A stretch of DNA of 64,000 nucleotides, taken from assembly GCF_006538705.1 (NCBI RefSeq), contig NZ_BJLP01000002.1:62001-126000 (forward strand), in the 5' to 3' direction. Shown here piece by piece: positions 17,657-25,742 of the stretch. The notes beneath the pieces were generated by a model. It saw nothing but the letters and a program-made list of their open reading frames with translations. It was not told where the DNA came from and searched no databases. The translations under genes and the position numbers were made by a program. This DNA is from Cellulomonas uda. GTDB taxonomy: Bacteria; Actinomycetota; Actinomycetes; Actinomycetales; Cellulomonadaceae. How positions within the stretch are numbered: the stretch's first letter is position 1; every line of letters starts with the position of its first letter.

Positions 17657-18049
17657 CTAGACCGTCCCCTCGCCCACGTCCGCGCCTGCCCCTCGCAGCA
17701 CCCGCAGGTGCCCACGGCGCGGGGCGTCGGCGAGCGCCGCCGGCTCGGGCACGCCCGGTGCCACCACCGGCTCGGGCGCGCGCCCTGCCTCGCGCACGGC
17801 GTCCGCGAGCGCGAGCAGGTCGTCGCGGCTCGGCGCGAGCGGCTCGAACTCCGGGAGCAGCCGGACGACCTCCCACCCGCGGGGCGCGGTGAGGCGCTCG
17901 GCGTGCGGGACGCACAGGTCGTAGGAGTGCGGCTCGGCGTGCTGGGCGAGCGGGCCGAGCACGGCTGTCGAGTCCGCGTACACGTAGGTCAGCGTCGCGA
18001 CGGCCGGGCGGCCGCACGCGGTGCGCGAGCACTGCCGGACGGATCTCAC
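17657..18049 (-). CDS. DUF3499 family protein
   Basis: The 130-residue protein has the family pattern 'QCSRTACGRPAVATLTYVYA' at the N-terminus and 'SYDLCVPHAERLTAPRGWE' in the middle. The Cys and His residues could bind a metal. The C-terminal third is Ala/Pro-rich and poorly conserved. The family is restricted to actinobacteria and has no known activity. It usually lies between whiB2 and manB, as here. It starts divergently from the metallopeptidase gene with 165 bp between, and is followed after 2 bp by the zinc-ribbon frame. Confidence 0.88.
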   Translation of the reverse strand: MRSVRQCSRTACGRPAVATLTYVYADSTAVLGPLAQHAEPHSYDLCVPHAERLTAPRGWEVVRLLPEFEPLAPSRDDLLALADAVREAGRAPEPVVAPGVPEPAALADAPRRGHLRVLRGAGADVGEGTV

Positions 18050-18201
18050 GGGCTGAACCTACCCCGCCGCGCGCGGGGCGTCGCGCGTCCACGCCGCTCG
18101 TCGCCGCGCAGCGCCCCGCCACGACCACGACCGGCCGCCGTCCTGTCGCGCCTGGCCCGCCTCCCCCGCCCGCCGCGGCGGTCCCGTGCTCGTCCAGCGA
18201 C

Positions 18202-18207
18202 TATCGT
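18202..18207 (+). promoter_or_regulatory. Candidate -10 box, leaderless metallopeptidase transcript
   Basis: TATCGT followed by exactly 7 nt and then the GTG at 18215, without a Shine-Dalgarno. The same -10/7-nt/start arrangement occurs at 24781, 49614 and 62946. Confidence 0.45.
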
Positions 18208-18214
18208 GCGGAGC

Positions 18215-18700
18215 GTGAGCACGTCTTCGCCCGACCGTGCCGGACGCCGCGCGCTCGGCCCGCGCGAGGCGCCGGCGGTCCAGCCCGTACGGCGCCGTGA
18301 CCGGCGCGGCCGCGGGCTGCGCGGACCCCTGATGCCGACCACGATGCCCGCGTACCGCACGCGTGCGCAGCGGTTCGACGACCTCGTGCTCGACGCCGTC
18401 GAGCACCTCGAGCGGCGCTGGGCACGCCAGCTCGAGGGCACCGAGTTCGCGGTCGAGGACGTCCCGCCGTCCAACCCGGCGCCATGGGAGCACGGCGGTG
18501 TCCCGCTCGGTCGCTACTTCCCCGCCGACGCGGGGCTGCCCGCGCGGGTCGTCGTGTACCGCCGGCCGGTCGAGGGGCGGGCGCACGACCCGCTCGACCT
18601 CGCGGACCTGGTGCGCGACGTCGTCGTCGAGCAGGTCGCGCACATGCTGGGCCGCGCGCCCGAGGACGTGGACCCGACGTACGGCGACGACGCGCGCTGA
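18215..18700 (+). CDS. Metallopeptidase-family (minimal zincin fold) protein with altered active site
   Basis: The 161-residue product has a disordered N-terminus of about 45 residues and then the small zincin-like domain of the actinobacterial family found beside DUF3499: 'RTRAQRFDDLVLDAVEHLER', 'VPLGRYFP', and a closing helix 'DLVRDVVVEQVAHMLGRAPE'. Family members normally carry HExxH at this point. Here the aligned residues are E-Q-V-A-H, so the first zinc ligand His and the catalytic Glu are both missing and the protein is probably not a working peptidase. GTG 18215 is chosen because of the TATCGT box 7 nt upstream. The gene converges on DUF5719. Confidence 0.78.
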   Translation: MSTSSPDRAGRRALGPREAPAVQPVRRRDRRGRGLRGPLMPTTMPAYRTRAQRFDDLVLDAVEHLERRWARQLEGTEFAVEDVPPSNPAPWEHGGVPLGRYFPADAGLPARVVVYRRPVEGRAHDPLDLADLVRDVVVEQVAHMLGRAPEDVDPTYGDDAR

Positions 18701-18710
18701 CGCGTCAGCG
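18695..18710. other. Perfect 16-bp palindrome holding both stop codons
   Basis: CGCTGACGCGTCAGCG is a perfect palindrome at the junction of convergent genes only 4 bp apart. TGA at 18698-18700 ends the metallopeptidase gene, and its mirror at 18705-18707 ends DUF5719. Confidence 0.7.
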
Positions 18711-20276
18711 GGTCCCGAGGCGCGGGTCCTCGCGCACCTCGGTCGCGCCGGACACGAGGTCCGCCGGGACCGGGACGAGCACCGAGAGCAGCGTGCCGTC
18801 CGGCCGGTCGACCTGGGCGACGAGCCCACCGGCGAGCCACGCACCGCCGTCCGGCACGACCTGCACACCGCGCACGCGCGTGCCTGCGGGGACGAGCTGC
18901 GTCAGGTCCCACGCGGCGGTCCGGCCGAGCGCCAGCTCGACCCGCTCGCGCACGACGGGCTCCCCGTCCGGGCCGAGCACGCGCACCTCGGCGGTCGCGG
19001 TGCCGTCGGCGTCGAGCGCACCCGAGCGTGCCACCGCGCCCAGCACGAGCGTGCCCGTGGCGCGGTCCGGCACGGCCACCACCTGCGCGTCGGTGGCCGC
19101 CGCGGCGTCGGGCGCCGGCACCGAGGGGACCCACGCCCGCTCGCGCGTCGCGACGTCCGGGTCCTGCTGCGTCGGGGCACCCGGCCGAGCAAGCATCGCG
19201 CTCGCGACGACCGCACGGTCCGCCTCGACGACGAGCGTGTACGCGCCGGCGGGCAGTCCGCCGAGCGGCACGTCGGTCACCACGCCCGGCTCGAGCACGA
19301 GCTCGCCCGCGCCCGGCAGGTCCTCGACCCCGTCGGGGCCCAGCAGTCGCACGCGCGCCGTCGTCGTCCCACCGCCCGGCGCGAGCAGCCGCACCGCCCC
19401 CGCGTCGGGGTCGTCGACCTCGGTGGCCAGGACCGCCACGCCGGGCACGACCTGGCGCCGCGACGGCGGCGCGCTCGCGACCACGAGGTCCGTGCCCGTC
19501 GGGGTGAAGCCGTCGAGCGTGGAGTCCTGCACGTGCGCCGTGACCCGCCCGCCCGTCGCGGTGACGTGGACCGCGACCCGCCGCTCCTGCGGCGCGAGAC
19601 CGCCGAGCACGACGACGCGCTCGGCCCCGGGCGCGACCAGGTACTGCTCGGTGTCGAGGTCGACCGGACCCGTGGCGCCGTACACGTCGATGTGCACGAC
19701 CGCCGCGGTCGACCCGGCGTTCTGCAGGACGAGCAGCGCCGTCGCGCCCAGCTCGGTCGAGCCGCCGAGGAGCCACGCGTCGGTCGTCGGCGCCTGGCAC
19801 GACGCGGCGGCGAGGCCGCGCAGGTCGCCCGCGGTCACGTAGGCCGACGTCGCGGCGGCGACGGACGCGGGGTCGTCGGTCGGCTCCGCCTGCACGACGA
19901 GGGGCTCGGTCACCCAGCGCGACGTCGTCGAGCTCGCGCCCGCGCCGAACCGCTCGGCCACGACGCCGCCCCCGAGGTCGGTCACCGCACCGCCGCCGCT
20001 CGACGTCGCGACCGCGACGAGCGAGGTCAGCGGTGTCACCGGGACCGGGTCGAACGCGTCTCCCGCGTCCCGCTCCTGCGGCAGCACGAGCGGTCCCGCG
20101 CACACCAGGCGCGTCGGGGAGAACGGCACGTCGACGAGCGCGCCCGGGACCGTCACCTCGTCGGTCGCCGGGGACGGCAGCCCGGAGCCGAGGACGGCGA
20201 CCCCGGCGACCAGCGCCGCCACCGCCGCCCCGGACACGAGCCGCACCGCGGTCACCGCCGTCACCCGCGCGCCCAT
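18705..20276 (-). CDS. DUF5719 family exported protein
   Basis: The 523-residue protein has an N-terminal hydrophobic segment (about 8-32), probably an uncleaved anchor or signal, followed by a long beta-rich extracytoplasmic region made of repeated strands such as 'LVLEPGVVTDVPLGGLPAGAY' in shorter pieces and 'AGAYTLVVEADRAVVAS'. This matches DUF5719, an actinobacterial family always encoded directly after the large polytopic glycosyltransferase. No enzymatic motif is visible. The ATG at 20276 shares bases with the upstream stop (TGATG), so the two genes are translationally coupled. A role in the same envelope glycan step is inferred. Confidence 0.82.
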   Translation of the reverse strand: MGARVTAVTAVRLVSGAAVAALVAGVAVLGSGLPSPATDEVTVPGALVDVPFSPTRLVCAGPLVLPQERDAGDAFDPVPVTPLTSLVAVATSSGGGAVTDLGGGVVAERFGAGASSTTSRWVTEPLVVQAEPTDDPASVAAATSAYVTAGDLRGLAAASCQAPTTDAWLLGGSTELGATALLVLQNAGSTAAVVHIDVYGATGPVDLDTEQYLVAPGAERVVVLGGLAPQERRVAVHVTATGGRVTAHVQDSTLDGFTPTGTDLVVASAPPSRRQVVPGVAVLATEVDDPDAGAVRLLAPGGGTTTARVRLLGPDGVEDLPGAGELVLEPGVVTDVPLGGLPAGAYTLVVEADRAVVASAMLARPGAPTQQDPDVATRERAWVPSVPAPDAAAATDAQVVAVPDRATGTLVLGAVARSGALDADGTATAEVRVLGPDGEPVVRERVELALGRTAAWDLTQLVPAGTRVRGVQVVPDGGAWLAGGLVAQVDRPDGTLLSVLVPVPADLVSGATEVREDPRLGTR

Positions 20277-23200
20277 CAGCCCGCCCTCCGTCGTCGTACC
20301 GGCATCGCGAGCAGCACCGTCAGGGCCAGGACGACCACCTGGACGACGAGCCACGTGGTGCGCTGCGGGGCGTCGTGCCCGACCTCGAGGTGACCACCCT
20401 GCGGACCGAGCTCGAACGTCTGGCGCCAGCCGTTGTCGACCGAGCGCAGCGGGACGCCGTCGAGGGTCGCGTGCCAGTGGGGGTCGGCACGCTCGGCCAG
20501 GACGAGGAGGCGGCCGGGGTCACCGTCGGCGACGCGCGTGTCGACCGAGCGTCCGCGCGCGGGCACCGCGACCGCGTCCGTCGCCGGGTCCCGCACGTCG
20601 CCTCCCGGGACGGTGCGCGCCCACGCGGTGACCACGTCGACGGCCTCGCCGCCACCGGCGGGTGCCGCCGGCTGCACGCGCCACAGGATCCCGGAGGCGT
20701 TCTGGGTGACGCGCTCGAGACCGGCGGTCGAGTCGAGCTCCGCGACGAGCGCGTCCCGCTCGCGCTCCGCGGCGGCCTCGCCCTCCTCGGACAGGCCGTC
20801 GGGCAGCACCGGCACGAGCACGTCGCCGACCGCGAGCGCCGCGAGGGGCCCGGCGACGTCGCCGCTCGCACCCGCCGCGAGGCGCGCGACGAGCGCGTCG
20901 ACCTCGTCGGTCGCCGCGTCCGTCCCGGCGCCGTGCGGCGCGTCCGCCGGGCCCGCGACCGCGCGCGTCTCGACCGCGGCCGCGACGTCCACGAGCTGCG
21001 GGCCGTCCGCGCGCAGGAGCTGCCACGTGACCGCGCCGTCGGCCGCCCGCGCGATCGCCAGCACGCGGGACGCGTTCGCCGAGCCCTGCGCCTGCCGCCC
21101 GACCGCGGGCACGACCGTGCGCTCGGTGGCCGTCACGGCGAGCGCCGAGCCGTCGCGCGCCTGCACACCCCACCCCGCGAGCCACACCACCGGGACGGCG
21201 AGCGCGACGACCGCGACCAGCCCGACCCCGGCCTGCCGCCAGCCGAACGCGTACCGCGAGAGCCGCGCGAGCATCCCGTCGGCGCCCAGCAGCGCCGCGA
21301 GCACCAGGCCCAGCAGCGCGAGCGACAGCGCCGGGCCCGTCCAGCCGTAGGCGACCACGCCGTCCTGCACGCCCACGGGCAGCAGCGCGACGGCGGTCGC
21401 GGCCGCGAGCGCGACCGCCGCGACCGCCCAGCCGAGCCGCACGCCGCGCGCGACCCGACCGCGCAGCAGCGCTAGGACCGCGAGGCCGAGCACGACCGCG
21501 CCGAGCGCGAGCGGCCAGGCACGCGTGACCGCTCCGTCCGGCACGCTCTGCGGCACCAGCGCACCCGCGGCGCTCGGCAACCCCAGCAGGCGCTCGAACG
21601 ACCCCTCGGGGCGGGTCGCGACGCTCAGGCCGGGGTCCGCGACGAGCAGCCGCAGGCCGGCGGCGCCGCGCGTGAACGCCTCGACGAGCACGGGTCCCGA
21701 CACGACCAGCGCGGGCACGACGACGAACGCGACCCGGCGCCGGTGCCGCGGTGCGCACGCCGCCGCGACGAGGACCGCGAGCACACCGGGGACCAGCAGC
21801 GCCGGGGCACCCGCGACCACGCCGGCGAACGCGAGCGCGGCCGCGGCCGCGGCGGTCACCGATCCCGTCGGGCGGGCGGCGGCACCCACCCAGTCGGCGG
21901 GGTCGGCGGACGTCACGGGTCGCGGGCGGGTCCCCCGCGAGCGGTCGGCGCGCGCCTCGGCACGCTCGTCGCGGCGCGAGCGACGGGTCGCGTTGGTGAC
22001 CGGCGCTCGGACGGCGGCCGTCCCGTCCTCGGCCGTGTCATCGGACCGCTCGTCGTCGGACCGCTCGTCGTCGGACCGCTCGTCGGCTCGCTCGTCGGCT
22101 CGCTCGTCGGACCGCTCGTCGGGTCGCTGCTCCCCGTCGGACCCCTCGTCCGCTGCCCGTCCGCCCGCGCGCTCGTCGTCCCGGCGGCGCGCGGTCGCCA
22201 GACCGGACAGCACCAGGTCCACGCGCTGCACGCCGACCGCGCGCGCGATCCCGAGCGCGACCCACGGCAGCAGCACGTGCGCCAGGACCGGCCCGAGCCG
22301 GCCGTCACCGACCGCGAGCAGCAGCGCAGGCGCTCCCGCCCACACGACCGCGGCCCACGCGCGCGACGTCACCGCGCGCGTCGCGGCACCCGCGGCAGCC
22401 CACGCGCCCAGACCCGCGAGCAGCACCGAACCGAGCACGACGAGCGCCACGCCCACCGACGGGCGTCCGCCCGCGAGGGTCGTCGGCACGACGAGCGCGC
22501 CCAGCAGCGGGTCCACGGGCCCCGGCTCACCCAGCCCGCCGGACACCCAGCTCGACGTCGCGGCGGCCCACAGGCCACCCAGACCGTCGGCGAGCGGCAG
22601 CAGCCCGCCGCCGACCAGCCGCGCCCCACGGCCGACCGCCGCGACCAGCGGGCCGAACGCGACGGCGGACACCGCGACGAGCGCGACCGCGACGGTCGCG
22701 AGGCCCGCACGGCGGCGCGTCGCGAGCGCCGCGAGCTCGCGCAGCTCGAGCTCCGAGGGCGCCTGCACCACGCGCCGCGCCTCGCGCCGGGCGAGCCGGC
22801 GGTCGCGCGCCTGGCGCCAGACGTCGCGCCACGTCGCCTGCAGGGGCCGCAGCGCGCGACGCGGCAGCCGGCGCGTGCGGCGGGCACGCCGGCGCGCGGC
22901 GGCGACCGCCGCCGGACGCGCGAGCGCCTCGAGCGGGCCGCGCAGCTCGTCGACCGCCAGCCCGGGCTGCTTCGCGGCGACCTGCACGAGCGATCGCACC
23001 ACCGCACTGACGAGCGCGAGCACGACGACGACCGGGACGAACACCAGCGGCGCGGTGACCAGTCTCTGGTGGGTCAGCGCCCGGCGGCGGGCCGCGAACG
23101 AGCGGCGCGGGTCCGCGCTGTCGTCCTCGCCGTCGCCGTCCGCGTCGCGCCCGGACGGGCCCGTCCCGCGCAGGCCCAGGTAGGACGCCTGCGCGTGCCG

Positions 23201-24064
23201 CACCACGGCGCTCGGCACGACGACGACGCGGTGCCCCGCGAGCCGCGCCCGGCGGGACAGGTCGAACCCGTCGCCGAACGGCCCGAGCGCGGGGTCGGGT
23301 CCACCGAGCTCGTCCCACGCGTCGCGGCGCACGAGCGCACCCGCGGTGCCGACGCCGAGGACGTCGTCGCGCGCGTCGTGCTGGCCCTGGTCGAGCTCCC
23401 CCGGCTCGACGTCCGTCATGCGCCGCCCGGACCGGTCGGTGCGCACCCCCAGCTCGAGCAGCCGGACGGGGTCGGTCCACGTGTGCTGCTTGGCCCCCGC
23501 GATCACGACCGACGGCGCGCGGGCGACCGCGCGCGCGAGCTCGGCGAGCGCGGTCGGCTCGGGCGCGCTGTCGTCGTGCAGGAGCCACAGCCACGTGGTG
23601 CGTGCCCCGTCGTCGGACGCGAGCGCGTCGCGGACCGCCTGCCCGAACGTGCGGGCGTGCGGGGCCTGCAGGACCCGCACCTGCGGGAGCGGGCCGGTGT
23701 GCGCGGACGCCGCGACCGCGAACGCGCGCTCGACCGTGAGGGGCAGCGGGCCCTGCGGGTCGTCGGTGCGCGGTGCGACGTCGACGACGAGCACGCGGGA
23801 CGGCCGACGGGACTGACCCGCGAGCGCGTCGAGCGTCGCTGCCAGGTACGGCGTGCGCCCGCGGGTGACGAGGACCGCGGTCACCGACGTCGTCGTCGGG
23901 ATCGAGCTCGTCGTCGTCGAGCTCGTCGTCGGGGTCGAGCTCGTCGGGGTCGCAGCGCTTGCCGCTGCGCCGAGGTCGACGGCGGGTGCGCCCGGGCCGG
24001 TCGTCGGGTCAGGCGTCGTCGCGGGGTGCGCCGCGGGGTCGTGCGGCGGGCGGGTGGAGTTCAT
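20276..24064 (-). CDS. Very large polytopic family 2 glycosyltransferase
   Basis: The 1262-residue protein starts with a Thr/Ser-rich linker of about 60 residues, then a GT-A fold glycosyltransferase domain (about 62-330): 'VTAVLVTRGRTPYLAATLDA', a DxD-like 'LLHDDSAPEPTAL', and 'GTAGALVRRDAWDELGG' then 'FDLSRRARLAGHRVVVVP'. The remainder holds about twelve hydrophobic helices in several blocks, with large extracytoplasmic parts toward the C-terminus. This architecture is typical of actinobacterial proteins upstream of DUF5719 and likely adds sugars to a lipid-linked envelope polymer. A highly charged Asp/Glu/Arg repeat interrupts the membrane part. The start ATG 24064 gives the Ser/Thr-rich N-terminus; a GTG further upstream is possible. 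Confidence 0.88.
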   Translation of the reverse strand: MNSTRPPHDPAAHPATTPDPTTGPGAPAVDLGAAASAATPTSSTPTTSSTTTSSIPTTTSVTAVLVTRGRTPYLAATLDALAGQSRRPSRVLVVDVAPRTDDPQGPLPLTVERAFAVAASAHTGPLPQVRVLQAPHARTFGQAVRDALASDDGARTTWLWLLHDDSAPEPTALAELARAVARAPSVVIAGAKQHTWTDPVRLLELGVRTDRSGRRMTDVEPGELDQGQHDARDDVLGVGTAGALVRRDAWDELGGPDPALGPFGDGFDLSRRARLAGHRVVVVPSAVVRHAQASYLGLRGTGPSGRDADGDGEDDSADPRRSFAARRRALTHQRLVTAPLVFVPVVVVLALVSAVVRSLVQVAAKQPGLAVDELRGPLEALARPAAVAAARRRARRTRRLPRRALRPLQATWRDVWRQARDRRLARREARRVVQAPSELELRELAALATRRRAGLATVAVALVAVSAVAFGPLVAAVGRGARLVGGGLLPLADGLGGLWAAATSSWVSGGLGEPGPVDPLLGALVVPTTLAGGRPSVGVALVVLGSVLLAGLGAWAAAGAATRAVTSRAWAAVVWAGAPALLLAVGDGRLGPVLAHVLLPWVALGIARAVGVQRVDLVLSGLATARRRDDERAGGRAADEGSDGEQRPDERSDERADERADERSDDERSDDERSDDTAEDGTAAVRAPVTNATRRSRRDERAEARADRSRGTRPRPVTSADPADWVGAAARPTGSVTAAAAAALAFAGVVAGAPALLVPGVLAVLVAAACAPRHRRRVAFVVVPALVVSGPVLVEAFTRGAAGLRLLVADPGLSVATRPEGSFERLLGLPSAAGALVPQSVPDGAVTRAWPLALGAVVLGLAVLALLRGRVARGVRLGWAVAAVALAAATAVALLPVGVQDGVVAYGWTGPALSLALLGLVLAALLGADGMLARLSRYAFGWRQAGVGLVAVVALAVPVVWLAGWGVQARDGSALAVTATERTVVPAVGRQAQGSANASRVLAIARAADGAVTWQLLRADGPQLVDVAAAVETRAVAGPADAPHGAGTDAATDEVDALVARLAAGASGDVAGPLAALAVGDVLVPVLPDGLSEEGEAAAERERDALVAELDSTAGLERVTQNASGILWRVQPAAPAGGGEAVDVVTAWARTVPGGDVRDPATDAVAVPARGRSVDTRVADGDPGRLLVLAERADPHWHATLDGVPLRSVDNGWRQTFELGPQGGHLEVGHDAPQRTTWLVVQVVVLALTVLLAMPVRRRRAG
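22037..22120. repeat. Degenerate 12/15-bp repeats coding an Asp-Glu-Arg-Ser tract
   Basis: Tandem units of GCTCGTCGGACC and GCTCGTCGTCGGACC type lie inside the large glycosyltransferase gene. On the minus strand they code DERSDERADERADE then RSDDERSDDERSDD, a charged, probably disordered cytoplasmic loop between membrane blocks. Confidence 0.85.
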
Positions 24065-24193
24065 GCTCGGGCCATGATGCACGCCGGGGCCGTGGGTGCC
24101 GGGACCGACTCGCCACGCTCCCCCGACCGGCCGCCGCACGCTCGGGGCGCGGCGCGGGACAGGACCCGCACCCGCACCGAGGCGCTCGGGCGG

Positions 24194-24532
24194 TCAGACG
24201 ACGCGACGCTTGAGCTTGCGGCGCTCGCGCTCGGACAGGCCGCCCCAGATGCCGAAGCGCTCGTCGTTCTCGAGGGCGTACTCGAGGCACTCCGCTCGCA
24301 CGTCGCAGCCCGAGCACACCTTCTTGGCCTCGCGCGTCGAACCGCCCTTCTCGGGGAAGAACGCCTCCGGGTCGGTCTGGGCGCACAGTGCGCGCTCCTG
24401 CCAGCCCATCGGGCCGTCGTCGTCCGGCGTGCCGAACAGCGACAGGACGTTCGACGCCGCGACGGGCGCCTGGCGGTGCGCGTCGGAGGGGAACTCGGAC
24501 GTGGCCCCGTCATCGTCGAGCAGGTTCCACAT
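24194..24532 (-). CDS. whiB2: WhiB2/WhmD-type iron-sulfur transcription factor
   Basis: The 112-residue protein has the four cluster-binding cysteines C50, C73, C76 and C82 (in 'ALCAQTDPEAFFPEKG' and 'VCSGCDVRAEC'), the turn motif 'FGIWGG', and the basic C-terminal DNA-binding helix 'SERERRKLKRR'. In other actinobacteria WhiB2/WhmD binds a [4Fe-4S] cluster and controls septation with WhiA. Assignment to WhiB2 rests on the neighbouring manB/DUF3499 cluster. The upstream region carries a good sigma-70 type promoter with a leader of about 120 nt, and a GGCAxGxAxx-like purine stretch just before the ATG is weak. Confidence 0.93.
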   Translation of the reverse strand: MWNLLDDDGATSEFPSDAHRQAPVAASNVLSLFGTPDDDGPMGWQERALCAQTDPEAFFPEKGGSTREAKKVCSGCDVRAECLEYALENDERFGIWGGLSERERRKLKRRVV

Positions 24533-24661
24533 GCGTGCCTCCGGTGGTGCTTGGATCTGATGATCGACTGGTCGAGGCTCGACCTGTGCGGCCCCTGCGG
24601 CGGGCCGCCGTCGACGGCCGTGTCCACCGGTGCTGCGCCAGTTGGTTCTCGGACAATCCGA

Positions 24662-24690
24662 ATTACACGCGTGTCGTTCCTAGGCGTCAA
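24662..24690 (-). promoter_or_regulatory. Strong candidate promoter for whiB2
   Basis: On the minus strand TTGACG (24690-24685), a 17-bp spacer and TGTAAT (24667-24662) form a near-consensus housekeeping promoter. Transcription should begin near 24655, leaving a leader of about 120 nt before ATG 24532. The surrounding 24650-24750 is clearly less GC-rich than the coding DNA. The rest of the 261-bp intergenic region shows nothing else I can name. Confidence 0.6.
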
Positions 24691-24780
24691 CCGGGGGCGT
24701 GGTAGTTGTCCCGGTTTGTCGGGTGAACTTTCACATTCTGGCCACGCGGTCGGCGCGCCGCGGCTCCGGCGAGCCCCCTC

Positions 24781-24786
24781 TAGGGT
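24781..24786 (+). promoter_or_regulatory. Candidate -10 box, leaderless TIGR03089 transcript
   Basis: TAGGGT, then exactly 7 nt, then ATG 24794, with no Shine-Dalgarno; no convincing -35. Confidence 0.45.
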
Positions 24787-24793
24787 GACGAGC

Positions 24794-25564
24794 ATGCCCT
24801 CGCACACCCCCGCGCCGCGTGACCCGGCCGCACTCCTGCAGCTCCTGACGGCCGACCCGGGACGGCCTCGGCTCACGTGGTACGGCGACGACGGCGAGCG
24901 CGTCGAGCTGTCCGGGGCGGTGCTCGCGAACTGGGTCGCCAAGACCACCAACCTGCTCGTCGAGGAGCTCGACGCGGGCCCGGGGACCGGCGTCGGCAGC
25001 GACCTGCCACCGCACTGGCGCACCGTGCTGTGGGCGCTCGCGACCTGGCGTGCGGGTGCCACGCTCGTCGTCCCCGGCGACGCGACCGCGCGCGTGGGCG
25101 ACGACGTCGACGTCCTGCTCACGACGAGCCCGCCGGAGCCCGCCCCGCGCGCCGCGCTCGTCGTCGTGACCCTCGCCGCGCTCGCGCGGCGCGCCGACGG
25201 ACCGCTGCCCGCCGGCGCCGTGGACGCCGCGGCCGCCGTCATGACGTACGCCGACCAGCTCGGCTGGGTGCCCCCCGCGGACCCGGCGCGCGCGGCACTC
25301 GCCACGGACCCGCAGGACCCGGCCGCCACGGTGCGGCACGCCGAGCTCGCGGCCTGGTGGTCCGGCGAGGACGCGGACCGCCCCCGCGTGCTGCTCGCGC
25401 CGCGCCCGGACGTCGCCGGCTGGCTGCGCGACGTGCTGCGGGTGCTCGCGGCCGACGGCTCCGTGGTCCTGCTCTCCCCCGCGCGCGCCGCGGGCCTCGC
25501 GCAGGACGCCGCCGCGTTCGAGCGGCTCGTCGCCACCGAGCGGGTCACCCGCACGCAAGCGTGA
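24794..25564 (+). CDS. TIGR03089 family protein
   Basis: The 256-residue protein matches the actinobacterial TIGR03089 family, which resembles the N-terminal part of AMP-forming acyl-CoA synthetases but lacks the ATP-binding signature. Visible family segments are 'RLTWYGDDGERVELSGAVLA', 'NWVAKTTNLLVEEL' and 'HWRTVLWALATWRAGATLVV'. No adenylation motif (YTSGTTGxPKG type) is present, so catalytic activity is doubtful. ATG 24794 is supported by family alignment and by the -10 box 7 nt upstream. Immediately at its stop begins a GTGACC hexamer repeat. Confidence 0.85.
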   Translation: MPSHTPAPRDPAALLQLLTADPGRPRLTWYGDDGERVELSGAVLANWVAKTTNLLVEELDAGPGTGVGSDLPPHWRTVLWALATWRAGATLVVPGDATARVGDDVDVLLTTSPPEPAPRAALVVVTLAALARRADGPLPAGAVDAAAAVMTYADQLGWVPPADPARAALATDPQDPAATVRHAELAAWWSGEDADRPRVLLAPRPDVAGWLRDVLRVLAADGSVVLLSPARAAGLAQDAAAFERLVATERVTRTQA

Positions 25565-25590
25565 CCGTGACCGTGACCGTGACCGTGACC
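25561..25590. repeat. Five perfect GTGACC hexamers
   Basis: GTGACC repeated five times (30 bp) starts on the stop codon of the TIGR03089 gene. Degenerate continuations (CGTGACCGCACGGAACC type) follow to about 25620. This lies in the 178-bp spacer before the nucleotide-sugar operon. The function is unknown. Confidence 0.9.
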
Positions 25591-25672
25591 CCACGGAACC
25601 GTGACCGCACGGAACCATGACCGCACCCGCGTGCCTGGGACCTCCCGTCCCCGGCGGGCGGCCCCGCGTCGG

Positions 25673-25678
25673 TACGCT
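25673..25678 (+). promoter_or_regulatory. Candidate -10 box for the nucleotide-sugar operon
   Basis: TACGCT about 65 nt before the GTG at 25743 fits the TAnnnT -10 pattern. No clear -35 was identified. Confidence 0.3.
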
Positions 25679-25742
25679 GTGCGAGGTCTCGGCGCCCCGC
25701 CGGGACCGTCCCGACCCGCTGCCCCGACCGGAGAACTGCCTG

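Noticed and set aside
17609-18214. Extension of the metallopeptidase frame far upstream of GTG 18215
   Set aside because: The upstream part runs antisense through DUF3499 and has no homology; the -10 box 7 nt before 18215 supports the short form.
22037-22120. CRISPR array
   Set aside because: Repeats are contiguous, in frame with a protein and without unique spacers; no cas genes are present.
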